64,000 nucleotides of DNA, from the NCBI RefSeq assembly GCF_002374315.1, contig NZ_NWUX01000009.1, positions 1 to 64,000 on the forward strand. The letters run 5' to 3'. A program made the position numbers and the translations under genes. This DNA is from Vreelandella nigrificans. Its GTDB lineage: Bacteria; Pseudomonadota; Gammaproteobacteria; Pseudomonadales; Halomonadaceae. Positions within the stretch are counted from its first letter, which is position 1. The number at the start of each line of letters is the position of its first letter. Under the pieces are notes generated by a model. That model saw only the letters and a program-made list of their open reading frames with translations. It made no database searches and was not told the origin of the DNA. Below are positions 57,994-64,000 of this stretch, in pieces.

Positions 57994-58065
57994 ATGTGGA
58001 CGAAACCGACTTATCAGGATATGCGCCTAGGCTTTGAAGTAACGCTATATATCTCCACCCGCTAG
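57994..58065 (+). CDS. pqqA: PQQ precursor peptide PqqA
   Basis: A 23-residue peptide, MWTKPTYQDMRLGFEVTLYISTR. Its Glu15 and Tyr19 supply the carbon and nitrogen skeleton of pyrroloquinoline quinone. The spacing E-x3-Y, the opening MWTKP and the position ahead of pqqB-E are decisive. The ATG is preceded by GGAGAG. PqqE with PqqD crosslinks the two side chains, and the residue pair is then cut out. A stem-loop follows the stop after five bases and probably favours pqqA mRNA over the rest of the operon. Confidence 0.96.
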   Translation: MWTKPTYQDMRLGFEVTLYISTR

Positions 58066-58070
58066 GCCGC

Positions 58071-58102
58071 AGCCCCTACCCACCCTTCCTCGGGTAGGGG
58101 CT
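58071..58102 (+). terminator. Hairpin between pqqA and pqqB
   Basis: A perfect 11-bp stem, AGCCCCTACCC / GGGTAGGGGCT, has a 10-base loop and no U-tract. It starts 5 bases after the pqqA stop and ends 32 bases before the pqqB ATG. Because no terminator run follows, it is more likely an attenuator or 3'-protecting structure that raises the ratio of pqqA message over that of the enzyme genes. Confidence 0.75.
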
Positions 58103-58134
58103 TAACTGGCAATGCACACATGAGAGGCCCGTCT

Positions 58135-59058
58135 ATGCAGGTTTTAGTACTAGGGGCCGCCGCAGGTGGCGGCTTTCCTCAATGGAACTGCAATTGTCCA
58201 AACTGTTTCAATGTCCGCCAAGATAGCGCTGATCATCAGCCACGTACTCAGTCATCCATTGCGTTAAGCGTGGATGGAAAACAGTGGTTGCTATGTAACG
58301 CTTCACCCGATATCCGCGCCCAGCTCAACGCCAACCCAGAACTATGGCCGGGCGAGCTGCGTGGCAGCGGCATTCGAGGTGTGCTGTTAGTAGATGCACA
58401 GATTGATCATGTCACCGGGTTACTTTCCCTAAGAGAGGGCTGCCCGCTGGATGTGTGGTGTACCCCTAATGTACATAGCGATCTGTCTAGTGGGTTCCCG
58501 CTGTTCCCCATGTTGGATCACTGGGGTGGGCTGCGCTGGCAGCCAATTGGCTTGGAAGATAACCGCGATGTTGCTGAGTTTTCGATTCCTTTTCTACCCG
58601 ATATCGCGCTAACCGCCTTTGCGCTACACAGCAATGCCCCACCCTACTCACCGCGACGCGGTTCGCCCTCCTGTGGCGATAATTTAGGGCTGTATATTGT
58701 CGACCGACGCAGCGGCAAGTCACTGTGTTATGCCCCTGGGCTTGGCAACCCCACACCACTGGCCATGCGTTTTCTGAACGCCGCTGATGTGGTGATGGTA
58801 GATGGCACCTTATGGGAAGACGATGAAATGCAGAGGCTAGGCGTTGGCACCTCAACTGGTCAGCAGATGGGCCACTTAGCGCTCAATGGCAGCGGTGGTA
58901 TGTGTGAGCTGCTTAACGAGTTACCCAGCAGTACACGGCGCATTTTGATTCATATCAACAACACTAACCCGATTTTAGACCGCGCGAGCCATGCGGCAAA
59001 AACACTCCAGGCCTCAGGCATCGAAACCGCTTATGACGGTATGAAATTTACGCTTTAG
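58135..59058 (+). CDS. pqqB: PQQ biosynthesis protein PqqB
   Basis: A 307-residue protein of the metallo-beta-lactamase fold needed for PQQ formation, thought to act as an oxygenase on the tyrosine-derived part of the precursor. The N-terminal [23 protein letters not shown] is the family's hallmark, with Cys residues of a zinc site. The metal-site segment is [21 protein letters not shown]. The late [11 protein letters not shown] and HINNTNPIL also match. The ATG at 58135 has GAGAGG seven bases upstream; an in-frame ATG five codons earlier has none. The pqqC gene follows after 53 bp. Confidence 0.95.
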   Translation: MQVLVLGAAAGGGFPQWNCNCPNCFNVRQDSADHQPRTQSSIALSVDGKQWLLCNASPDIRAQLNANPELWPGELRGSGIRGVLLVDAQIDHVTGLLSLREGCPLDVWCTPNVHSDLSSGFPLFPMLDHWGGLRWQPIGLEDNRDVAEFSIPFLPDIALTAFALHSNAPPYSPRRGSPSCGDNLGLYIVDRRSGKSLCYAPGLGNPTPLAMRFLNAADVVMVDGTLWEDDEMQRLGVGTSTGQQMGHLALNGSGGMCELLNELPSSTRRILIHINNTNPILDRASHAAKTLQASGIETAYDGMKFTL

Positions 59059-59111
59059 CCGTACCTTGCATAGCAATGAAACCCGTGAAAATAGCCATCA
59101 GGAGGCCAAAC

Positions 59112-59900
59112 ATGGTGCTGACAGCGATAACTCCCTGTGGTTCTTCTGCTCCACTCAGCCGTGAGGCGTTCCGTGAAGCGCTGATGAGTAAAGGGCAGTA
59201 CTACCACCTTCACCACCCCTTCCAGCAAGCGATGGCCAACGGAGAGCTTAGCCGCGAACAGCTCCAAGGTTGGGTGGCTAACCGTTTTTATTATCAGTTG
59301 ATGATTCCCCAAAAAGACGCCGCGCTACTGGCCAACTGCCCAGATGCCGCTACTCGCAGACGCTGGGTGCAGCGTCTACTAGACCATGACGGCCATGCAG
59401 GAGATGAGGGCGGGATTGAAGCATGGCTGGCGCTCGGCGAAGCAGTGGGCCTCCCCCGCCATACGCTGCTCTCCCAAGAGCACGTGCTACCTGGTGTTCG
59501 CTTTGCGGTGGATGCCTACCGCCACTTTGTGGCCAGCGCGCCCTGGCAGGAGGCAGCGATCTCTTCGCTTACAGAACTGTTTGCCCCACTTGCCCACCAA
59601 AACCGCTTGGACACCTGGCCTCAGCACTACCCGTGGATTAACGAGCAGGGCTATCGCTATTTTCGTAAGCGGCTAAGTGAAGCCCGCCGAGATGTGGAAC
59701 ACGGCCTGGAAATTGCGCTCAACGTATGTACCACGGTAGCACTGCAACAGCGTGCACTGGAAATCCTACAATTCAAACTGGATGTGCTGTGGAGCATGCT
59801 GGATGCCATGACCATGGCCTATCAGTTAGACCGCCCTCCCTACCACACCGTCACTCAGGAAGCGGTGTATCACCGTGGACTTGAACGCTCAACTTATTAA
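59112..59900 (+). CDS. pqqC: Pyrroloquinoline-quinone synthase PqqC
   Basis: A 262-residue heme-oxygenase-like oxidase that closes the ring and performs the final oxidation to PQQ. Conserved blocks are [101 protein letters not shown] and [22 protein letters not shown]. The active-site His and Tyr residues lie in these. The ATG at 59112 has a perfect AGGAGG six bases upstream; a longer frame adds 12 residues not found in the family. It has about 10 extra residues at the N-terminus relative to Klebsiella PqqC. Confidence 0.96.
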   Translation: MVLTAITPCGSSAPLSREAFREALMSKGQYYHLHHPFQQAMANGELSREQLQGWVANRFYYQLMIPQKDAALLANCPDAATRRRWVQRLLDHDGHAGDEGGIEAWLALGEAVGLPRHTLLSQEHVLPGVRFAVDAYRHFVASAPWQEAAISSLTELFAPLAHQNRLDTWPQHYPWINEQGYRYFRKRLSEARRDVEHGLEIALNVCTTVALQQRALEILQFKLDVLWSMLDAMTMAYQLDRPPYHTVTQEAVYHRGLERSTY

Positions 59901-59931
59901 GCTTTGATTGACCGGCTTTGGGGAATTCACC

Positions 59932-60273
59932 ATGTCACAGCAGCTTACTCAGACACAAAAACTCGCCCAGATACAAAAGAACCCAGTAGCCCAGCAAGAC
60001 ATTTACCAACTGCGACGCGGCTGGCGATTACAGTGGGAAGCTATACAGGGCTGCCACGTCATTCTCTATCCCGAAGGCATGGTCAAGCTCAGCCCAACCG
60101 CTGGGGCGATTCTTGAACAGCTTGATGGCCACCAAACCATCGCCGATATTATTGCCATACTGCAACAGCGATATCCGGATGCCGATAGCCTGGCAGACGA
60201 TGTGTTGCAGTTTATCAATGAAGCCCGTGACAACGGCTGGCTGGCCGTGAAGGAGGTTCATTGTGGTCAATGA
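59932..60273 (+). CDS. pqqD: PQQ biosynthesis peptide chaperone PqqD
   Basis: A 113-residue protein containing the PqqD fold, a small winged-helix domain that binds the PqqA peptide and presents it to PqqE. Conserved features are [42 protein letters not shown] and [17 protein letters not shown]. The first 20 residues before the core are Gln-rich and unusual in length. The start is the ATG at 59932, which has GGGGA seven bases upstream. The end overlaps the pqqE start by 11 bases, consistent with the tight PqqD-PqqE partnership; in some species the two are fused. Confidence 0.94.
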   Translation: MSQQLTQTQKLAQIQKNPVAQQDIYQLRRGWRLQWEAIQGCHVILYPEGMVKLSPTAGAILEQLDGHQTIADIIAILQQRYPDADSLADDVLQFINEARDNGWLAVKEVHCGQ

Positions 60274-61486
60274 AAAAAACACAGTGACTCATAACGGCGT
60301 TAATCCAAGCGCTGAACCCACCTCACCTCCCTTATGGTTGTTGGCTGAGCTTACTTACCGCTGCCCGCTGCAGTGTGCTTACTGCTCTAACCCGTTGGCC
60401 TTTACCCGCTACCAAAACGAGCTGGATACCGAAGCGTGGTTTAGTGTGCTGCGCCAGGCACGGGCCATGGGTGCGGCTCAGTTAGGATTTTCCGGCGGCG
60501 AGCCTCTGATCCGAAAAGATTTAGAAGTGTTGGTCAGCGAAGCGCGCCAGCTAGGGTTTTATACCAATCTGCTAACGTCTGGCGTGGGTCTTACTACCCA
60601 GCGGGTAGACGCCCTTGCAGAGGCGGGTCTGGATCATATCCAGATTAGCCTGCAAGCTGCCGACCCCGAACTGGCCCAGGCACTAGCAGGCTCTGCCAAG
60701 GCGCACGCCAACAAATTAGCCATGGCCAAAGCCGTCAAGGCCGCTGGCTATCCCATGGTGCTCAACGTTGTACTGCATCGGCATAATATTGATCAAATTG
60801 GCGCGCTAATAGCACTCTGCGATGAGCTTGGGGCAGATGCTGTTGAGCTGGCCAACTGCCAATATTACGGCTGGGCGTTTTTGAATCGCCAAGCGCTGAT
60901 GCCCACCCGTGAACAGCTGATACGCGCTGAAGCGGAAACCAACCGCTGGCGGGAAACACTGGCAGCACGGGGCCGTGATATGTCGCTACTGTTTGTAGTG
61001 CCCGACTACTTTGAGCAAGCACCCAAAGCCTGCATGGGAGGATGGGGTAGTATCTTTATGACGGTTGCCCCCGATGGCGCAGTGCTACCCTGCCATAGCG
61101 CTCGGGAGCTACCTATGGCATTTCCCAACGTAAAAGAGACCTCACTGCAGGACATTTGGTACCAAAGTGATGCCTTCAACCGCTTTCGCGGCACTCAATG
61201 GATGCCGACGCTTTGCCAACAGTGCGACGAGCGCGATAAAGATCATGGTGGCTGCCGCTGCCAAGCCTATTTGTTAACCGGCGATATGACCGCCACCGAC
61301 CCAGTGTGCCAGCACTCTCCCCAACATGGGCTGCTAGAAAACCTGATAGCGGATAATCTCCAAAGCACGCCGGATCAAGCACCTCTTATTCCCCGTAATG
61401 CCCGCCAATCAAAGCACTTACAGTCGCAGGATGGTTCAGCGATATCCACCCACCGCCAAATACCCGAGCTGATTTATCGTCAATAA
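60263..61486 (+). CDS. pqqE: PqqA peptide cyclase PqqE (radical SAM)
   Basis: A 407-residue radical-SAM/SPASM enzyme that joins Glu15 and Tyr19 of PqqA through a new C-C bond. The SAM-cluster cysteines are Cys33, Cys37 and Cys40 in [27 protein letters not shown] follows. The SPASM region has [28 protein letters not shown], then [25 protein letters not shown] and PVCQHSPQH. The start is a GTG with AAGGAGG six bases upstream, overlapping pqqD. The C-terminal 45 residues after the SPASM part are not conserved. The stop codon lies inside the first unit of a 15-bp tandem repeat. Confidence 0.96.
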   Translation: MVNEKNTVTHNGVNPSAEPTSPPLWLLAELTYRCPLQCAYCSNPLAFTRYQNELDTEAWFSVLRQARAMGAAQLGFSGGEPLIRKDLEVLVSEARQLGFYTNLLTSGVGLTTQRVDALAEAGLDHIQISLQAADPELAQALAGSAKAHANKLAMAKAVKAAGYPMVLNVVLHRHNIDQIGALIALCDELGADAVELANCQYYGWAFLNRQALMPTREQLIRAEAETNRWRETLAARGRDMSLLFVVPDYFEQAPKACMGGWGSIFMTVAPDGAVLPCHSARELPMAFPNVKETSLQDIWYQSDAFNRFRGTQWMPTLCQQCDERDKDHGGCRCQAYLLTGDMTATDPVCQHSPQHGLLENLIADNLQSTPDQAPLIPRNARQSKHLQSQDGSAISTHRQIPELIYRQ

Positions 61487-61556
61487 CCGTGTTATCAATA
61501 ACTTTGCCATCAATGACTGTGCTATCAATAACCAGGCCATCATTAACCAGGCCTGA
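61482..61556. repeat. 15-bp tandem repeat at the pqqE stop codon
   Basis: Five imperfect copies of a 15-bp unit, consensus AATAAC-N3-GCCATC, run in tandem from the last codons of pqqE to 5 bases before the stop of the convergent rhodanese-like gene. Copies differ at two to six positions. The last two share AACCAGGCC, and CAGGCC...GGCCTG can pair. The period is a multiple of three, and in one minus-strand frame it would read as repeated five-residue units (TVIDG-like), but no gene there is supported. It fills the whole convergent gap. Confidence 0.8.
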
Positions 61557-61560
61557 CTGA

Positions 61561-62160
61561 TTAAGGCCCGCAGGTTTCCCACTCAGCATGAGCGGGTAAC
61601 TGTGGGCAAACCGCCGCTAAAGCGCCGCCACTCGCCTGCCAGCCATCCACCCCGTTGGCATACCAATAAACCTCTTCATAGCCCAGCGCTTGGGCACGGC
61701 GAGCTGCGTTCCAAGCCAGCCAGCAGTCGGCACGACAGAAGAATACCAGCGGTGCTGCCGGGGTTTGCTCACGCAGTGCATCAAGTGCATCGGTGAAGTA
61801 GTCGATCCACTCATCAGCTAAAGCAGGGGAGCCAACGTTGGGCAGCCAAATACTGCCAGGGATGGTTAAGTGGGGACGATCTTGTAAAAACATGCCGTCA
61901 TGCCAGGTCAGCATGTAAACATCCACCAAGATGACCGGCGGTGACGCCACTAATTCATGAAAAGCACCATCGTCCAGCTCGGTAACCCCGGGCAACGGCG
62001 CAGTCACCGGCGTACGATAAGGCGGCAGGCGGTAGCCTTGCTGGTTAAACAGCGCTGATGGCTCTTCGGCAGTTGCTGTCACATTGACAAGCATTCCACT
62101 TAGCCAAACAACCAACGCCACGTTGCGGCGCACTACGTGCGCCGTGCGTTTGGTCGCCAT
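61561..62160 (-). CDS. Exported rhodanese-like protein, PQQ-associated CXXCW-motif family
   Basis: A 199-residue protein with an N-terminal export signal (VRRNVALVVWLSGMLVNVTA, cleavage near TATAEE) and a rhodanese-like domain (VILVDVYMLTWHDGMFLQDRPHLTIPGSIWLPNVG, then PLVFFCRADCWLAWNAARRAQALGYEEVYWYANGVDGW). The CRADCW motif identifies it with the family named for PQQ-dependent catabolism, which is encoded beside quinoprotein dehydrogenases. The cysteine pair suggests a periplasmic thiol or sulfur role, perhaps in maturing the dehydrogenase; the actual function is unknown. It is third on the minus strand after the dehydrogenase and the pentapeptide gene, 7 bp from the latter, and converges with pqqE. 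Confidence 0.85.
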   Translation of the reverse strand: MATKRTAHVVRRNVALVVWLSGMLVNVTATAEEPSALFNQQGYRLPPYRTPVTAPLPGVTELDDGAFHELVASPPVILVDVYMLTWHDGMFLQDRPHLTIPGSIWLPNVGSPALADEWIDYFTDALDALREQTPAAPLVFFCRADCWLAWNAARRAQALGYEEVYWYANGVDGWQASGGALAAVCPQLPAHAEWETCGP

Positions 62161-62167
62161 ACGCTAT

Positions 62168-62941
62168 TCAATCCCAATCAAATGGGCAGGCAGTACACCC
62201 CTCCATTTGCGCTAGCTGGAAGTTACCATAGTGGATGCGTGCACCGGTCATATCGGCATTATTCAGGCGGGTAATATTCATTTTAGCCTCCTGCAGATTA
62301 GCATCACGCAGATCGGCACCGATGAGATTGACCTTATTCATCCAGGCCATTTCCAAATTACTGCCTAACAGAATAGTCTCTTGCATGCTGGCCCCCGTTA
62401 GGCGAGCAAACTCAAGATTGGCACCGGTTAAGTCGGCATGGTCAAAGGTCGCGCCTTGGGCGTAAATACTCCAGCTATCTAGCCCGACTAAGCTGGCGTA
62501 TGAGAGATCCGCACCACGCAGGTGAGTGTTGGGCATACGCGCCCGGTTGAGATTGGCATGGCGTAGCGACGCACCTTCGAAATCAACGCTGCGTAGATTA
62601 CTGTGGCGAAAGTCCGCATTATCTAAATTACTGCCCGCAAAGTTAGCACCTTGCAGATCGAGGTTGGAAAAATCACCGCCGGATAGATCCATATTGGCGC
62701 ACTGCGTACCAGGCACCAGTTCACAGCCATTAAATACCGGAGGCTCAAAATCATCATAACTACTATAGCTATAATCACTATCACTACTGGTTGCTGAAGC
62801 GCTGGCGGCAGTGCCGACCGCCCCTATACAGAGTCCCCCTATACAGAGTCCCCCTATACTGAGTAAAAAACCTACTAGGGGACGCGCTAGATGTCGAGCA
62901 GTGTGGCAGCGGTATGGATGTTTGGCGTTACGATTTTTCAT
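62168..62941 (-). CDS. Exported pentapeptide-repeat protein
   Basis: A 257-residue protein. A signal-peptide-like hydrophobic stretch (residues about 20-50, LARPLVGFLLSIGGLCIGGLCIGAVG) is followed by a Ser/Asp/Tyr-rich linker. About 30 pentapeptide repeats of the A(D/N)Lxx type follow (NLDLQGANFAGSNLDNADFRHSNLRS, TGANLEFARL and so on), which should form a right-handed beta helix. A Cys occurs in FNGCELVPGTQCANM at the start and a pair in EGCTACPFDWD at the end. The start is taken as ATG 62939-62941 with GGAGAG upstream. It lies between a quinoprotein dehydrogenase and a PQQ-associated protein, so a periplasmic or envelope accessory role is possible. Pentapeptide proteins otherwise have varied functions. 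Confidence 0.82.
   Translation of the reverse strand: MKNRNAKHPYRCHTARHLARPLVGFLLSIGGLCIGGLCIGAVGTAASASATSSDSDYSYSSYDDFEPPVFNGCELVPGTQCANMDLSGGDFSNLDLQGANFAGSNLDNADFRHSNLRSVDFEGASLRHANLNRARMPNTHLRGADLSYASLVGLDSWSIYAQGATFDHADLTGANLEFARLTGASMQETILLGSNLEMAWMNKVNLIGADLRDANLQEAKMNITRLNNADMTGARIHYGNFQLAQMEGCTACPFDWD
62821..62865. repeat. Three 15-bp tandem repeats in the signal peptide of the pentapeptide gene
   Basis: Two identical copies and one copy with two changes of CCCCTATACAGAGTC follow each other without a gap. On the minus strand they encode SIGG-LCIGG-LCIGA in the hydrophobic core of the export signal. Copy-number change would lengthen or shorten this core by five residues without breaking the frame. 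Confidence 0.9.
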
Positions 62942-62958
62942 TATTATTCTCTCCATCT

Positions 62959-62982
62959 AAAAAAGGGCGGCTAATGCCGCCC
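62959..62982 (-). terminator. Intrinsic terminator after the quinoprotein dehydrogenase
   Basis: A perfect 7-bp stem, GGGCGGC / GCCGCCC, has a 4-base loop TAAT and is followed on the minus strand by six T's. It starts 18 bases after the dehydrogenase stop and ends just before the ribosome-binding site of the pentapeptide gene, which therefore depends on read-through or its own promoter. Confidence 0.9.
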
Positions 62983-62999
62983 AAGCACACGCAAATAGC

Positions 63000-64000
63000 T
63001 TAACGATTAGCCAAATCTTGGACGAAGGAAGGCAGCTTAAAGACCCAGAACGAGCCACCTTGTGCAATCGGCCGTGTCAGGTCAGCCATATCACCACCCC
63101 ACAGCGGGACAGCACCGCCATAGCCTGCTGTGACACCGATATACTGCTCACCATCCATTTCCCAGGTAATGGGTGGTGAGATGATGCCGGTGCCTACCTG
63201 GAATTTCCAAAGCTCCTCGCCAGTTTCAGCATGGAAGGCTTTGAAGTAGCCATCCCCAGTGCCGGTAAATACCAGATTACCGTGGGTAGCTAACACCCCT
63301 GCCCACAGCGGCATCGGCTCTTTGTGCTCCCAGGCGAACTCACCTGTTAGCGGATCAACGGCACGTAAAATACCGACATGGTCGTCGTACATACGCTTAA
63401 TACGGAAGCCCATGCCCAGGTAAGCAGCCCCTTCCACGTACTCAACCTCTTCGGTCCAGTAGTCTTCCTTCCAGTGGTTACCCGGTACGTAGAACAGTCC
63501 TGTGTCTTGGCTATAGGCCATGGGATTCCAGTTTTTGCCGCCAAGGAACGGTGGCGACACCTCAACGACTTCAGAGCGGGTTTCACCCTCTTCAAGACGC
63601 GCTGGACGCTGACCCTCCACCTCCACCGGGCGCCCTGTTTCCAGGTCAATGTGGGTTGCCCAAGTGATGTTATCGACAAACGGGAAGGCATTAATCAGCT
63701 CGCCATTGGTACGGTCGGTGATATAGAAGAAACCATTGCGATCCGCGTGGGCACCCGCATTGACCGTTTGGCCACTTTCATCTTCATATTCAAACAGCAC
63801 GATCTCGTTATTGCCTGAGAAATCCCATGTATCATTGGGCGTGTGTTGGTAGAACCACTTCACTTCACCGGTTGATGGGTCAATTCCAAGCTGGCCTGAC
63901 GTATAGAGGCTGTCATAGTCAGCCGGGTCGCCATCTTCCGAGGTGCGTGCCCAGCCATTCCAGGGCGCAGGGTTGCCTGCACCGATAATGATCGTGTTGG
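63000..64000 (-). CDS. PQQ-dependent alcohol dehydrogenase, C-terminal part (ExaA/PedE type)
   Basis: The frame is open to the right edge of the window; about 333 C-terminal residues are present. It belongs to the eight-bladed quinoprotein propeller family and agrees closely with ExaA/PedE ethanol dehydrogenase as I remember it. Blocks include GAGNPAPWNGWARTSEDGDPADYDSLYTSGQLG, YQHTPNDTWDFSGNNE, VSPPFLGGKNWNPMAYSQDTGLFYVPGNHWKEDYWTEE and AGYGGAVPLWGGDMADLTRPIAQGGSFWVFKLP. The likely catalytic base is the Asp of WDFSG. The residue two positions later is Ser rather than Asp, as in calcium-dependent rather than lanthanide-dependent enzymes. It is periplasmic by family. The PQQ it needs is made by the facing pqq genes. 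A terminator follows. Confidence 0.93.
   Translation of the reverse strand, partial: NTIIIGAGNPAPWNGWARTSEDGDPADYDSLYTSGQLGIDPSTGEVKWFYQHTPNDTWDFSGNNEIVLFEYEDESGQTVNAGAHADRNGFFYITDRTNGELINAFPFVDNITWATHIDLETGRPVEVEGQRPARLEEGETRSEVVEVSPPFLGGKNWNPMAYSQDTGLFYVPGNHWKEDYWTEEVEYVEGAAYLGMGFRIKRMYDDHVGILRAVDPLTGEFAWEHKEPMPLWAGVLATHGNLVFTGTGDGYFKAFHAETGEELWKFQVGTGIISPPITWEMDGEQYIGVTAGYGGAVPLWGGDMADLTRPIAQGGSFWVFKLPSFVQDLANR

Noticed and set aside
61386-61589. Minus-strand frame through the 15-bp repeats giving five-residue repeats (TVIDG-like)
   Set aside because: The repeat period alone produces the pattern. The frame overlaps pqqE and the rhodanese-like gene and has no start signal.

Overview
The window looks like chromosomal DNA of a moderately GC-rich, halophilic gammaproteobacterium of the Halomonas/Vreelandella type. 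The basis is the gene repertoire, codon use and protein similarity as I remember them; no search was run. I saw no rRNA, tRNA, CRISPR array, insertion sequence or phage gene. Almost the whole window is a run of catabolic islands, each with its own regulator and transporter.

Layout. (1) 1-2008: the 3' end of a class II aldolase-type gene, then a divergent Lrp regulator and ACC deaminase pair (acdR/acdS). (2) 2012-16501: a complete myo-inositol island. The minus-strand operon runs ABC binding protein, permease, ATPase, TIM-barrel isomerase, iolC (kinase fused to DUF2090), iolD, iolE, iolA and a Gfo/Idh dehydrogenase. Divergent iolR-iolG-iolB follow on the plus strand. A GGAA-N6-TTCC operator lies between the two, and a strong terminator closes iolB. 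(3) 16538-18819: a TauE/SafE permease and a secreted alpha-amylase of the animal/Pseudoalteromonas type. (4) 18939-27366: a 2-aminoethylphosphonate island. It has a binding protein, an ATPase, a permease that fuses two permease domains, phnW, phnX, an EamA transporter, a GntR/UTRA regulator and a HAD phosphatase. It carries two identical TGGTATAGACCA operators and two near-identical candidate PHO boxes. (5) 27639-28721: an HDOD signalling protein. (6) 28785-35628: a TRAP transporter plus LysR regulator, divergent from pxpABC (5-oxoprolinase), which suggests pyroglutamate uptake and use. (7) 35721-37739: a Tat-exported PhoX-type phosphatase with its own candidate PHO box.

(8) 37941-52852: an aerobic nicotinate island, the most interesting part of the window. 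nicA, a cytochrome-c-fused NicB-like protein, a DUF3311 protein, a sodium:solute symporter and nicX form a minus-strand operon. nicCDEF run divergently. nicR (MarR) follows, then a second, intact molybdopterin subunit with xdhC and a mocA-type cytidylyltransferase. The cytochrome-fused protein lacks the N-terminal cofactor domain and the usual catalytic glutamate. The separately encoded 757-residue protein has both. The nicotinate hydroxylase therefore appears to have been split into a catalytic subunit and a degenerate, heme-bearing electron-transfer subunit. Together the genes would take nicotinate to 6-hydroxynicotinate, 2,5-dihydroxypyridine, N-formylmaleamate, maleamate, maleate and fumarate.

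(9) 53052-57330: a dCache-type chemoreceptor and catalase-peroxidase KatG, convergent on a shared terminator. (10) 57994-64000: a PQQ island. pqqA-B-C-D-E face a minus-strand group made of an ExaA/PedE-like quinoprotein alcohol dehydrogenase (cut by the window edge), an exported pentapeptide-repeat protein and an exported rhodanese-like 'CXXCW' protein.

The clusters are tightly packed, with many ATGA/TAATG/GTGA stop-start overlaps. Three gaps exceed 300 bp: 32748-33197, 44372-44844 and 57331-57993.
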